A stretch of 64,000 nucleotides of DNA, taken from assembly GCF_009789555.1 (NCBI RefSeq), contig NZ_CP046903.1, positions 1-64,000 of the forward strand, in the 5' to 3' direction. Positions 34,384-43,424 of this stretch are shown piece after piece. Both the position numbers and the translations under genes were made by a program. The notes beneath the pieces are model-generated. The model had not been told where the DNA came from. It saw only the letters and a program-made list of their open reading frames with translations, and did no database searches. The stretch's first letter is position 1; each line of letters begins with the position of its first letter. Origin of the DNA: Stutzerimonas stutzeri (GTDB lineage Bacteria > Pseudomonadota > Gammaproteobacteria > Pseudomonadales > Pseudomonadaceae).

Positions 34384-34797
34384 TCACACTCCTTCGCGAG
34401 TCTTCCCGTGGTTGATCAACCGCCACTTGGCCATCGCAGACTCTTCGTCAACGGCGCTAAGTGCGCCAACAATCTCACGATTGCCCAGGTACTTGCGGAT
34501 TTCATCCGCCGTCCCTTCCCAGGCCATGAGGTTGCCGGTGTAGTTGCTGAAGACTACGCAGTAGTTCTTCTCGGCAGCAATTGTCGCCGGGTGTGGCTCG
34601 CCAGTAACCACCCGGAGCGCGGCTCGTAGGTCAGCCAAGAGTTCCGCGATACCTTCCTGCTCCGCGTCATCCTCGAAGCCCTCAATGAACCGCTCAGCTT
34701 TATGCAGGGCTGACGTAACTACCGCTACCTCACCGGCTACATGGGTCGTGAATCGCGCCGATACAGGTTCGGCGTTCTGGCTGATTACTTCGTTCAT
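34384..34797 (-). CDS. Hypothetical protein
   Basis: 137 residues starting MNEVISQNAEPVSARFTTHV. Helical centre (HKAERFIEGFEDDAEQEGIAE), beta-rich end with VFSNYTGNLMAWEGTADEI. Unknown. Promoter at 34830-34858. Confidence 0.7.
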   Translation of the reverse strand: MNEVISQNAEPVSARFTTHVAGEVAVVTSALHKAERFIEGFEDDAEQEGIAELLADLRAALRVVTGEPHPATIAAEKNYCVVFSNYTGNLMAWEGTADEIRKYLGNREIVGALSAVDEESAMAKWRLINHGKTREGV

Positions 34798-34829
34798 GGT
34801 GTCTCCGTACTGAAGTGGCGGGCACTTCG

Positions 34830-34858
34830 ATAATCGGTGTTGCGCTGAGAAACCCAAC
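34830..34858 (-). promoter_or_regulatory. GTTGGGTT-type promoter for the 34384-34797 gene
   Basis: GTTGGGTT, 15 bp, then GATTAT. Confidence 0.65.
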
Positions 34859-34880
34859 TTGGCGAGGCAATCCACCTGCC

Positions 34881-35195
34881 TTAAACGGCAATAACGCCTT
34901 CATGCACGAGCGCGTTGTAGGCAATACGCAGCAACGGCAGATGCTCAGCCACCGACATCTCGGTATCGAGTTCTTCATAGGCGTTGAGTCCTTCCCACCA
35001 GGCTTGGAAAGACTCGAATGTCGGGAAGCTGATTACTTCGTCATCGAGCATGGTGGTGATGCTGGCTTGCATCACTTCGAGGCTTGGCGCCGGCGTGTCG
35101 GAGCTGGGGAACTCCGTTGCCAACCGATCCATCGCTGCGCTGTACTGCTCTTCAAATTTGGAGTCACTGGCTTCTGCAGGCGGTGCTGCTGGCAC
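34881..35195 (-). CDS. Hypothetical protein, acidic
   Basis: 104 residues from a GTG start with GAGGAG directly before it; the frame is closed further upstream by the stop of the 39-residue gene. Acidic and helical (FQAWWEGLNAYEELDTEM). Unknown. Probably in one transcript with the small gene upstream. Confidence 0.6.
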   Translation of the reverse strand: MPAAPPAEASDSKFEEQYSAAMDRLATEFPSSDTPAPSLEVMQASITTMLDDEVISFPTFESFQAWWEGLNAYEELDTEMSVAEHLPLLRIAYNALVHEGVIAV

Positions 35196-35228
35196 CTCCT
35201 CGAAGAAATGCCGAATCGACAGAGGAAC

Positions 35229-35348
35229 CTATGTCATGGTGTGCGGATAGCGGCAACCTACGAGTCCCTGTCCTGCCAACACAGATTGCGCGTGCATTTT
35301 CTCCGGGACGCTGCAGCTGGTTTTGATAGCGATAAGCGAATGACTCAT
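35229..35348 (-). CDS. 39-residue peptide gene
   Basis: ATG 35348 to TAG 35229, coding MSHSLIAIKTSCSVPEKM and on to YPHTMT. GAGGAA lies 8 bases before the ATG and the shared-type promoter at 35385-35413 precedes it, which together make it a likely real gene. Unknown function. Confidence 0.6.
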   Translation of the reverse strand: MSHSLIAIKTSCSVPEKMHAQSVLAGQGLVGCRYPHTMT

Positions 35349-35384
35349 GGGGCGGTTCCTCGGATCGGGGAAGAAGATGACCCC

Positions 35385-35413
35385 ATGTTGTCAGTGACTG
35401 CCGAAATCCCAAG
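35385..35413 (-). promoter_or_regulatory. CTTGGGTT-type promoter for 35348-34881
   Basis: CTTGGGAT, 15 bp, then CAACAT. Confidence 0.6.
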
Positions 35414-35439
35414 AATCCTCGCTCCGCGCCACTGGCGAG

Positions 35440-35814
35440 CTAGAAGGCCCCGGTCCAAAGACTCTGGTATCGACCGGCGTCGTACTCGGCCATCAGGGCG
35501 TCGGCGGTGACCTCCGACACGAGCACATCGCCGCAGATGCCGCGAGTGTGGTCCAGAAAGCGCAGGCCGAAGAGAGGGCGGTCGGTTACCGAGCATACAT
35601 CCTGAGCGATTATTTTCGCCTCGATCTTCTGCCCCTCAGGGGAATAAGGGCGTTTCGTATTGAACGCCAGAAGCCAGGCGTGAATCTCTTCGGATTGAAG
35701 AACGCGCGGGTCGCCGGATTCAGACCAATATTCCCCCATAGTTGCGTTCCAGCTGTATGCGATGCCGTTGAGCTGAAGCTGCTCAAGACCGGGGATGTGT
35801 GTCTGACGTGCCAT
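35440..35814 (-). CDS. Hypothetical protein
   Basis: 124 residues starting MARQTHIPGLEQLQLNGIAY; mixed fold. AAGGAG is 8 bases upstream. Unknown. Promoter at 35844-35872. Confidence 0.7.
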   Translation of the reverse strand: MARQTHIPGLEQLQLNGIAYSWNATMGEYWSESGDPRVLQSEEIHAWLLAFNTKRPYSPEGQKIEAKIIAQDVCSVTDRPLFGLRFLDHTRGICGDVLVSEVTADALMAEYDAGRYQSLWTGAF

Positions 35815-35843
35815 GTGGTAGCTCCTTCGAGAGTAGAGGCCTG

Positions 35844-35872
35844 ATAGTGGCCCGCGCTCAGGAGAACCCAAC
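35844..35872 (-). promoter_or_regulatory. GTTGGGTT-type promoter for the 35440-35814 gene
   Basis: GTTGGGTT, 15 bp, then CACTAT. Confidence 0.65.
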
Positions 35873-36023
35873 TACCGCACTACTCACTCGCATTACCGTG
35901 ACGCCAGGTCGTGCCTAAACCGACAACAATCCTGCAGGATTAGAGGATTATTGCGCTGAGGTTTCCCAGAGAATAAGCGAAGCCGAATTCCGTTCGGCCC
36001 AACTAATTCACTGGAGGAAGCCC

Positions 36024-36311
36024 ATGCAACGCATTCTCATCGTGGCGGCTGTCGCCACGGCTACTGCACTGCTCGCCGGCTGCAGCGAGGACAAGACCAC
36101 CGGCTATGCCTGCCTCGGGGCGGATAATGATTCCCTGGTCGAGACCATCGAAGAACACTGCAAGGCCGGCGACGCCATTGCGACCAAGCATCCCGCCTAC
36201 TTCTGCGACTTCAACTATGCCGTTACCTACAACGGCTTCAACTCGGCGCTTTGCATTTACACAGGCCAGCAGGCCACTGAGCGCGTCCAGGCGGAAAAAC
36301 CGGGGAGTTAA
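36024..36311 (+). CDS. Small lipoprotein with conserved Cys
   Basis: 95 residues, lipobox LLAGCSED (Cys at residue 20). The mature part holds four further Cys (YACLG, EHCKAG, YFCDF, LCIYTG), consistent with two disulfides in the periplasm. GGAGG precedes the ATG. Unknown function; could be an envelope-protective or entry-exclusion protein, which is a guess. Confidence 0.75.
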   Translation: MQRILIVAAVATATALLAGCSEDKTTGYACLGADNDSLVETIEEHCKAGDAIATKHPAYFCDFNYAVTYNGFNSALCIYTGQQATERVQAEKPGS

Positions 36312-36342
36312 TCTCCCCCTCAGTTGAAATCCGAGGCTTGCA

Positions 36343-37590
36343 ATGGTCGATCATATCTTCCCCGTCCTGATCGGGGACAAACGGTACTCAAAGGAATTTC
36401 AGACTGCCGAACGCTTCGCCGCGCATTGGCAGCGCGTGTTGGCTCAACACTACGGCCATTCACACGGTACCTGCTGTTGTCCTGGAAGGGGTGACCGAAA
36501 GCTGGCAATCAAGCCTCGGGCGGGCACCTACCACCTGGCACGATTCCCCCTGACCGGGTACGAACACGCCAACGAATGCAGGTTCTATGCGCCTGCCCCC
36601 GAGCATTCCGGGATGAAGGGTTACGACAAGGGCGTGGTGGAGGAGGGGGATGATGGACAGCTGCGGATCAGGCTTGCACGCGGCATCAGGATTCTCCCGG
36701 CCAGGGAAGCGGCTGATGACAGCGAGCCTGCTCCTTCCCGCCCCGGTGCTCGCAAACCTGCGATGACTCTGCTGGGCCTTCTGCATCTGCTATGGCAGGA
36801 ATCACGGCTGAATACGTGGTACCCGGCGATGGCAGGCAAGCGCAACGCATTGGTAGTGGGCAGTGCCCTTCGCCGAGCAGCTGAACGCGTCGCAACGGAC
36901 AGGCTGACCATCGCTGATGTTCTGCTGGTGCCTGCGCGCAAGGATGGAAAAGGCGCACTGGCCAACCAACGGGTAGCCGCACAAGCGCTGGAACGAAAAA
37001 GGCGCCTGGTTGTGGTCGCGCCGCTTGCTCGGTACGACGCCCAGAAACACGGTGATGGGCTTGAAAAATTGCCGCTGAGCTGGCCGTTTGGAATGCCGAC
37101 CCTGTACCTGCAGAAAGGGCAGTGGGGCCGGGTGCACCAGAGTTTCCGGCAGGAATTATCCGCTTGGATGCGAGGCGATACCGTCATGGCTATCGCCCAC
37201 GTCGAGATGAAAGCCGGTGCCAAGAGCGCCTATGGCAAGATCCTGGACATTGCCCTGATGCACCTCTCTGAGCAGTGGATTCCACTCGATTCTGGGTTCG
37301 AGGCCGTTATCGAGTCGAAGCTGCGCGCCGAAGGTCGGGCATTTGAGAAGCCAATGCGGTTTGACGCCGACGAGGATTGCGTCTTCCCCGATTTCTGGCT
37401 GCTCGATGTTGACGCAAAATTCCCGATGGAGGTGTTTGGAATGGGCACGCCGGAGTACCTTCAGCGCAAGGCGGACAAGGTGAACCATTACAACAGCGAA
37501 TACGGCCCGACTGCCTGGTGGAGCTGGAACGCGTACCGTGACCCCAGAGGTCTCCAGATCCCGGACTTTCCACTAGCGGACCGCCGATAA
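36343..37590 (+). CDS. DUF1173-family protein
   Basis: 415-residue plasmid protein of the DUF1173 family. The N-terminal block has TCCCPGRGDRKLAIK and ANECRFY (a possible Cys-based metal site); the C-terminal block has CVFPDFWLLDVDAKFPMEVF, resembling a PD-(D/E)XK-like arrangement, and ends PTAWWSWNAY. The family occurs on plasmids and conjugative elements and its role is not known. 31 bp after the lipoprotein gene. Confidence 0.8.
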   Translation: MVDHIFPVLIGDKRYSKEFQTAERFAAHWQRVLAQHYGHSHGTCCCPGRGDRKLAIKPRAGTYHLARFPLTGYEHANECRFYAPAPEHSGMKGYDKGVVEEGDDGQLRIRLARGIRILPAREAADDSEPAPSRPGARKPAMTLLGLLHLLWQESRLNTWYPAMAGKRNALVVGSALRRAAERVATDRLTIADVLLVPARKDGKGALANQRVAAQALERKRRLVVVAPLARYDAQKHGDGLEKLPLSWPFGMPTLYLQKGQWGRVHQSFRQELSAWMRGDTVMAIAHVEMKAGAKSAYGKILDIALMHLSEQWIPLDSGFEAVIESKLRAEGRAFEKPMRFDADEDCVFPDFWLLDVDAKFPMEVFGMGTPEYLQRKADKVNHYNSEYGPTAWWSWNAYRDPRGLQIPDFPLADRR

Positions 37591-37696
37591 GGATGCTTGC
37601 GTCGCCGGGCCTGATGCGCGGTGAATATGCATGACGCAGTGGGTGGGTATGAACGTCTGACGGCAGCGGCATGTGTAAGCGCTGCTATCACGGCAC

Positions 37697-37966
37697 TCAC
37701 GAGGCGCCACTAGACCTGTGTGAATCCTCAACAGGAATGTCCCGGACATAGAAGGCAATGCCAGCGAAAATGGCTTGCAACACCGTCCAGATCACCAGTT
37801 GGGTGTCGGCGCTAAAGATATGAGGCATCTGCTCCCAATCCTCCCGCATCCAAAGCGTTACGCCCCCCAGCAGTAGGAATGTGATCGTGCACTTCTGATG
37901 ATTGCCGCTGTAGCGGTGAACACAGGCCGCGATCACCGATACGAAAAAGAAGGTCCAAGTAATCAT
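37697..37966 (-). CDS. Small membrane protein
   Basis: 89 residues with hydrophobic segments at about 1-17, 25-40 and 55-75. Unknown. It stands alone between convergent DUF1173 and the next minus-strand gene, without the shared promoter. Confidence 0.55.
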   Translation of the reverse strand: MITWTFFFVSVIAACVHRYSGNHQKCTITFLLLGGVTLWMREDWEQMPHIFSADTQLVIWTVLQAIFAGIAFYVRDIPVEDSHRSSGAS

Positions 37967-38051
37967 CCGGGTATTGGCCGCTCGAACTGGAATGGGCTGG
38001 ACGCTATGGCCGTAAACGGAGGCTACAGCATCCCTGATCCATCAGAAACAC

Positions 38052-38402
38052 TCATCGGGCCAGCGCGTGTAGGGCAAACATTTCACCGCACTGCTGGCGA
38101 TAGCTCTCAAGCGTCATCGCTGGATCATCCTGACCGAGATCGTAGCCGACATTCTCCTCATACCAGGCTGACAATTCGGCTCGGTCCATCACGGCAAAAT
38201 CGGGCGCCGCATCCGCCGCCGAAAGCTCATCCGCGAACGCGGTTTCCGTGGTTCCGTTCGGCAAGCTGATCGTGAACATCGACCCGACCTCTTCACGGTC
38301 GTATTCAGCTGGACTCAGAGGACCAACTACCGTGGCCACCACCGGCCCCGGCCCATCTGAATCAGTGCTGCTCCAGATAACACGAGAGTTGGGCTTGAAC
38401 AT
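38052..38402 (-). CDS. Hypothetical protein, acidic
   Basis: 116 residues. N-terminal beta part (FKPNSRVIWSSTDSDGPGPV), acidic helical C-terminus. Unknown family. Promoter at 38438-38466. Confidence 0.7.
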   Translation of the reverse strand: MFKPNSRVIWSSTDSDGPGPVVATVVGPLSPAEYDREEVGSMFTISLPNGTTETAFADELSAADAAPDFAVMDRAELSAWYEENVGYDLGQDDPAMTLESYRQQCGEMFALHALAR

Positions 38403-38437
38403 GCTGCGTACCTCTGCGCAATGGTTTGGACGCGTTC

Positions 38438-38466
38438 AGCATCACTTCATCCTGCAGAAACCCAAG
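38438..38466 (-). promoter_or_regulatory. CTTGGGTT-type promoter for the 38052-38402 gene
   Basis: CTTGGGTT, 15 bp, then GATGCT. Confidence 0.65.
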
Positions 38467-38474
38467 TGCCCGCC

Positions 38475-39629
38475 TCAGAAGCCGAACGCCGCCTGCTGCC
38501 CCCAGCTGTTGGCCTGACTGGAGTCGAACGCCAGATGGACCGGCACAGCAGGGGTGGCGTCGATACGTGTCCGCAGCAGCTCATCGTAGCGCTCAAGGAT
38601 CGCGGCCGGATCAAGGTAGCCCGCTTGAACCCCTACGAGTCCTGCAACCGTATGCCGAACCTCAGCAAGCCGCTTCGCCTCGTCCATCGTCGGCAGGCGA
38701 GTGGGCCAGCCCTTTTGGTACTCCAACCCGAGGGGGATTTTTTTCTCTGCAATCTCGCGCAGTTGTGCCGCCCGCTTTGCAGCTTGAAGCCGATCTGCAA
38801 GCTCGCTGCCCAGCAGGTGTGGAGCGACATCGCCCAGCCAGTTGTTAGACTGGAATGCGAATGTTGAGCTGGCCTCAAGCTCGACCATCGTGCGGTAGAT
38901 GTCCTGGTTGTCGGTGCATGTGGTGGACGCTTTCAGATCTGCCGCTGAGGACATGATGCAAAAAGCGCAGGAAACACGCGTCATCCCGTACCGGGTATAG
39001 GCCTCATGAAGCTCCAGGCCTCGCCGCGCAATCGCAGCCTTCACCTCATCGATCTTCCACTCGATCACCGGATTCCAGGTGAAACCTTGGGCGCCGCGCT
39101 GAGCAAGGCGTGGATCTGCCTTGGCAACGTCCGCTTTGCGGCGACCGGCGCTTTCTTCCCGGCGAATTCCGGTGACGTTGAGAATTTCCTGGCCTTTGAA
39201 ACGCTTCTTGAGATAGCTGGCAATCACAGCGCTCTTCAGCTCTGAAGTGCAGAAACGCATGCTTGGAGTGCTCCAGGGCAGAATCAGCTTTGCGCACGAG
39301 AGGTTTTTATAGCGCTCAACGTTGTTGTTCCAGCGAGTCTGCCAGCGCTCCATCATCCCTCCCGCTTTACGCTCTACAACCACCACCTCCCAGCCCAGTC
39401 GTTCGCCCAGCGCGTGGCACTTGGGCAGGCTCTGCCGCCACTCCACTGATCCAAGGTCTGCGTGGATCAGTAGGCGCGCCCCGGTGTGACCGATACGGTC
39501 CAGATATTCGCTTGTGGCGATTGCGCAGGCGTCTGAGTCTTTGCCACCACTTACGCCGATGGCAACGACAGCGTTACGAGCCAGCATGTTTTCGACTTCG
39601 GGGGTTGTGGCGACGGCTGGGGATGACAT
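38475..39629 (-). CDS. PAPS-reductase-like (adenine nucleotide alpha-hydrolase) protein
   Basis: 384 residues with the PP-loop AIGVSGGKDSDACAIA near the N-terminus, RFCTSELKSAVI, VTGIRREESAGR and the Cys pair CAFCIM. This is the phosphoadenosine phosphosulfate reductase family that includes DndC of DNA phosphorothioation and phage-borne relatives. There are no dnd partners nearby, so a nucleic-acid or nucleotide thiolation role is only a possibility. The ATG at 39629 has AGGAG 8 bases upstream; promoter at 39658-39686. Confidence 0.82.
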   Translation of the reverse strand: MSSPAVATTPEVENMLARNAVVAIGVSGGKDSDACAIATSEYLDRIGHTGARLLIHADLGSVEWRQSLPKCHALGERLGWEVVVVERKAGGMMERWQTRWNNNVERYKNLSCAKLILPWSTPSMRFCTSELKSAVIASYLKKRFKGQEILNVTGIRREESAGRRKADVAKADPRLAQRGAQGFTWNPVIEWKIDEVKAAIARRGLELHEAYTRYGMTRVSCAFCIMSSAADLKASTTCTDNQDIYRTMVELEASSTFAFQSNNWLGDVAPHLLGSELADRLQAAKRAAQLREIAEKKIPLGLEYQKGWPTRLPTMDEAKRLAEVRHTVAGLVGVQAGYLDPAAILERYDELLRTRIDATPAVPVHLAFDSSQANSWGQQAAFGF

Positions 39630-39657
39630 TCGGCAGCTCCTGTTGCTTTGTTCATCC

Positions 39658-39686
39658 AGCATCTCGCGATCTGAATGAATCCCAAG
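39658..39686 (-). promoter_or_regulatory. CTTGGGTT-type promoter for the PAPS-reductase-like gene
   Basis: CTTGGGAT, 15 bp, then GATGCT. Confidence 0.65.
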
Positions 39687-39827
39687 CGTGGCCGCCAGCG
39701 CCTACCGCGAGCCAAGCGCTCGTCATCCACATCCTGGATGGGTAGATGCCGGTGGCGCTCGCAGCCGTAACCGGAAGCGCGAATGAGGTGATCCCGGCGC
39801 TGACGAAGTACGGCGACCGACAGAGCA

Positions 39828-39856
39828 CTTGGGTACCTTCGAGCAGGTGAGACGCT
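39828..39856 (+). promoter_or_regulatory. CTTGGGTT-type promoter (plus strand)
   Basis: CTTGGGTA, 15 bp, then GACGCT, about 30 bp before the gene at 39887. Plus-strand member of the promoter family. Confidence 0.55.
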
Positions 39857-39886
39857 ATGCGTACCTACAACTCAAGGGGCTGCAGC

Positions 39887-40591
39887 ATGACCACACAAGG
39901 CACACAACAACCAACCGAGCTGCTGGGCGAAACCTGTCTTGACGGCGGGAAATGCCATCATCGTTGCGAGCAGCGCTGTTTCCGGCGTGAATGCTGCTCT
40001 CCGTTCTCGACGTACAGCGGGCCGTGGGCCTACGAACATCCAGGCACAAAGTGGGCCGAGGCTCCATCGTCTAAGGCGCGGCAGGACCAGGGTGAGTTCG
40101 AGATTGATGGCATTCAGGTGCGCCGCAACGAGGTCGGAGACTGGGAGTATCTGTGCGAGGGGCACGGCTTCGATCCAGATACTTGGAACGCGTGCATCGA
40201 TATCTTTGGGCCATTCGGTGGCAGCGGGGTAGAGCGGCTGCTGAATGCCTACGCAGACCTTCTCGCTAAGCAAGCGCCAGAAGAGGTAATTGAGCCCATG
40301 GACACCCTGCCTGAGCAGAACCACGCATTCCATCGGGACGCAGGGGGATGGATCAACGTCGCTGATCGTCTGCCTGAGCGTGACGCTGGCACGGTCTGGT
40401 GCTACGGCACATACGAAGGTCAGCATGCAGTGTGTGGGTTTGAGGGGCTGTACCGCGACGGGAAATGGTTCTGCCTGAACAACGGCGATTATATCGACGG
40501 TGGATACGGCGCTGACTACCAGGCGAAGGTAGCGTTCTGGATGCCGCTTCCAGCAGAGCCGAACGAGGATACCAAGGGAGCCGACGCATGA
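39887..40591 (+). CDS. DUF551-containing protein
   Basis: 234 residues. N-terminal Cys-rich part (TCLDGGKCHHRCEQRCFRRE), then at about 155-225 a DUF551 domain: WINVADRLPERDAGTVWCYG ... FWMPLP. DUF551 is common in phage genomes, function unknown. ATG at 39887 follows AGGGG; it overlaps the next gene by four bases. Confidence 0.7.
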   Translation: MTTQGTQQPTELLGETCLDGGKCHHRCEQRCFRRECCSPFSTYSGPWAYEHPGTKWAEAPSSKARQDQGEFEIDGIQVRRNEVGDWEYLCEGHGFDPDTWNACIDIFGPFGGSGVERLLNAYADLLAKQAPEEVIEPMDTLPEQNHAFHRDAGGWINVADRLPERDAGTVWCYGTYEGQHAVCGFEGLYRDGKWFCLNNGDYIDGGYGADYQAKVAFWMPLPAEPNEDTKGADA

Positions 40592-41103
40592 ATCCGCGCA
40601 TCTTGAAGAAGCTAAGCAAGCGCGTGGCCGTCCACGCGAAAGCGCTCGGCTACAGCATCGATCTGGACGGGCCGTGCGCGGCCTACCACACCCCTAAGCG
40701 GGCGAGTCGGAAACCCTCCCACCGCTCACGGTACCGTCACCGGGAAGGCTCGTTGCGCTTGGGCGACATGCTGACACCCAAGCGCACGGCATTTTTCTGC
40801 TGGACCGACTACGGCCCAGACGGAGGGGAAGGAGATGGCGATATCGCCTGGTCGCACGCAGCTCGGATTGTTCGGGAAGAGCTACAATCCAATGCGTTGG
40901 ACTGGTCGCATCCATGCGTAGAAGATGGCGCTTACCCTCCCTACGTTGACGGAAAGCCGCCGAAGCTTCCACGCAATACCTGGTCCATGCTTCGTGCCAT
41001 CGAGCATAAAGTGCTTGTGGAGAAGGAGCGCCAAGCTCTCAAAATGCTTCGGTATCAGCGCATGAGAGACGAATGGCGACAGGCAGCAGCGAGGGAAAAA
41101 TGA
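40588..41103 (+). CDS. Basic hypothetical protein
   Basis: 171 residues, strongly basic at the start (RKPSHRSRYRHREGSLRLG) and end, suggesting nucleic acid binding. Overlaps both neighbours (ATGA), so it is the middle gene of a coupled set of three. Unknown family. Confidence 0.65.
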   Translation: MNPRILKKLSKRVAVHAKALGYSIDLDGPCAAYHTPKRASRKPSHRSRYRHREGSLRLGDMLTPKRTAFFCWTDYGPDGGEGDGDIAWSHAARIVREELQSNALDWSHPCVEDGAYPPYVDGKPPKLPRNTWSMLRAIEHKVLVEKERQALKMLRYQRMRDEWRQAAAREK

Positions 41104-41336
41104 TCTGCTTTGTTACTGATGTGAATGCTGGCGAGCCTGACATTCTGGTGACCATCGCCAACGGTCCCTTGGAGATCTGCGATCTGCGGGGAACGCGGAT
41201 TCATGCTGAGCCGGCTCCTGCATCTGGCTGGACACATGAGGCGTTGCTTGCCATAGCCGGCTTACTGAAAGACCGCACCCAGGATGGTGCAGATGCTTTC
41301 ATAGCCGGCGAATGGGTAGGAAGCACGGAAGTCTAA
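41100..41336 (+). CDS. Small hypothetical protein
   Basis: 78 residues starting MICFVTDVNAGEPDILVTIA; the ATG overlaps the stop of the previous gene. Mixed fold, acidic. Unknown. Confidence 0.6.
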   Translation: MICFVTDVNAGEPDILVTIANGPLEICDLRGTRIHAEPAPASGWTHEALLAIAGLLKDRTQDGADAFIAGEWVGSTEV

Positions 41337-41420
41337 AACTGACAACAATCGTGTCAGATACCAGCCCAATTTCCGGGTTTCGATCTATAGCATGGCGTGA
41401 AACTACCCACGCCGTGCTCC

Positions 41421-42398
41421 ATGAAAACCACTGCCCTCATTCTCGCTGCTTTTCCGGCTGCCATCTCACTGGTGTGCACTGCCGCACCGGCGACGTTCGA
41501 CCAAGCGAAAGTTGAGCTACGCGAGCGCGTCTACTTCGACCGTAACCTTCAGGGTGACACCTACTGCGGCTGCACATGGCGCTGGGTTGGTCGCACGGGT
41601 GGACGCATCGACCCCCGGTCTTGCGGATATGAGGTTCGAGCGTTACCTGAGCGTGCGGCGCGGATCGAGTACGAGCACATAACGCCGGCCTGGTCGTTTG
41701 GTCACCAGCGCCAATGCTGGCAGAACGGCGGGCGGAAGAACTGCGTGGCGACCGATCCTGTGTTCCGCGCCATGGAGGCCGATGCACACAACCTCACCGT
41801 AGTCGTCGGTGAGGTCAACGCTGACCGATCCCATTACAACTACGCACAGCTCTCCAAAACCCCCTATCAGTACGGCGCATGCGCGACCCGCGTGGATTTC
41901 AACCAGCGTGCAGCCGAGCCTCGCGACGAAGCCAAAGGACTCGTGGCCCGTGTGCAGCTCTACATGCACGACTGGTACGGCTTGCGGATGTCCCGGCAGC
42001 AGCAGCAGCTTTTTACCGCCTGGGATCGCATGTACCCACCCAGCGACTGGGAACTCGAACGCGACCGGCGAATTGCGAAGGTGATGGGGCACAGCAATCC
42101 CTATGTCACCGGCGAGCGCACCTGGACGGTGGGGCAGCAACCGAGTGGCGACGGACTTGCGACACCGGGCGTGGCCACTCATCCCTTCCAGGGGAAGAAT
42201 TCCCGCTCTATTTTGCAGCACTCACAAATGACGGGCGCCACGGCAGGCAGCGTTATAGGCAACCGCAATAGCCGCGTCTATCACCTGCCGACTGGTTGCC
42301 CCAGTTATGACCTCGTGCGCGAGCACAACCGCGTTAGCTTCCAGACCGCTGCACAGGCCGAACAAGCAGGCTTCCGCCTGGCTGGGAATTGCAGATAA
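41421..42398 (+). CDS. endA: Exported endonuclease I (EndA/NucM type) with Ada-like C-terminal motif
   Basis: 325-residue exported nuclease. Signal peptide at residues 1-22 (MKTTALILAAFPAAIS, then SLVCTAA). The endonuclease I domain shows EYEHITPAW with the catalytic His, and ADAHNLTVVVGEVNADRSHYNY with the metal-binding Asn. The last 50 residues (SVIGNRNSRVYHLPTGCPSY) resemble the Ada-type metal-binding module attached to other secreted nucleases, an uncommon tail for this family. It would cut DNA in the periplasm or outside the cell. Start at 41421 chosen because it gives a proper signal peptide. Confidence 0.85.
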   Translation: MKTTALILAAFPAAISLVCTAAPATFDQAKVELRERVYFDRNLQGDTYCGCTWRWVGRTGGRIDPRSCGYEVRALPERAARIEYEHITPAWSFGHQRQCWQNGGRKNCVATDPVFRAMEADAHNLTVVVGEVNADRSHYNYAQLSKTPYQYGACATRVDFNQRAAEPRDEAKGLVARVQLYMHDWYGLRMSRQQQQLFTAWDRMYPPSDWELERDRRIAKVMGHSNPYVTGERTWTVGQQPSGDGLATPGVATHPFQGKNSRSILQHSQMTGATAGSVIGNRNSRVYHLPTGCPSYDLVREHNRVSFQTAAQAEQAGFRLAGNCR

Positions 42399-42425
42399 CC
42401 GAAACCTCCACGATCCGAGGGCCAC

Positions 42426-43154
42426 ATGCTCAAGATTGCCCAGCAAACCATTCACAGCAGCGACGGAGCCGCCGTCGCAACCGAGGTTCTGGCGCGCCTG
42501 CAGCTTGGCGACACCGTGCTAAGCCCACCTCGCTTCATGGCCGGCAAGTCGATGGCCTCATGGTTCGCGCTCGACATTGAGGTGCTGCACATGCTGCAGG
42601 CCAGCACGGCGCAGCTCCATTCACCGCTGCTCGTGTTCATGAACATATCCGCTGCAACACTCGACATCCGTACATTCTTCAGCCTGTTCCAATCGAAACT
42701 GATGGCGCTTGATCCAGAAGTCCGCAATCGCCTGGTGATCGAAATTCCAGAGAGTTCCGATATGCGTGGCGCTGAGCTTGTGAGGCGGCTGCGTGCGATC
42801 AAGAGCACCGGAGCCAAGGTAGCCATTGATGATTTCGGGCAGGAACACGCCAATCAAGAGCGCCTGGAGGCGTTCGATTGGGACTTCTGCAAGATCGATC
42901 TCCCGGCAATCCAGACCACGGAAAATCTGAACTGGGTTGATGCAGCAATCCGGCACTGCTATGCCAACAAGACGCACCTGATCATGGAGAAAGTCGAGTC
43001 GTCGCAAGATATCGACCACCTGCTGCATCCGGTTAGGAATACTGCGTGGTTTCAGGGGTACTGTTTCTCGCGTCCTGAAGTCGTAGGGCCGACTCATGCT
43101 CTGGTGGGGCTTGAGCAATCTCGTGCAAACGCTGGGGTGTTGGCGTGGGGCTGA
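42426..43154 (+). CDS. EAL-domain protein (cyclic-di-GMP phosphodiesterase-like)
   Basis: 242-residue stand-alone EAL domain. EVLARL replaces the EALxR signature (Glu kept, Arg kept), and the later motifs VFMNIS, VIEIPES, IDDFGQEHAN, CKIDLP, MEKVES and WFQGYCFSRP are recognisable with most catalytic acids present. It may hydrolyse or just bind cyclic-di-GMP, thus altering motility or biofilm in the host. 27 bp after endA in the same direction. Confidence 0.82.
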   Translation: MLKIAQQTIHSSDGAAVATEVLARLQLGDTVLSPPRFMAGKSMASWFALDIEVLHMLQASTAQLHSPLLVFMNISAATLDIRTFFSLFQSKLMALDPEVRNRLVIEIPESSDMRGAELVRRLRAIKSTGAKVAIDDFGQEHANQERLEAFDWDFCKIDLPAIQTTENLNWVDAAIRHCYANKTHLIMEKVESSQDIDHLLHPVRNTAWFQGYCFSRPEVVGPTHALVGLEQSRANAGVLAWG

Positions 43155-43424
43155 TGCCAAGATGATTTTGCCGGCACGAACAGCCGGGCATGGCGGGCAT
43201 GGCGGGCAATCTTCAAGTTACGGCCCCTATGGGCTCGCTGGTGCTCCTTTTGGACGCTGAGGGCTAGGACTACACGCCACACCCGCAGAACGACCTTGCG
43301 AGGCGTCTCCTGCGGGATTCTGGAAAGCGTAGCGGTCAGTCCCAGGCTTCATTTTGAAGTGGTTCGGCTGAATCACCACCGCCCTCAGCTTCAACAACAG
43401 GCCGCTATGCGGCGATCAAGGCCG

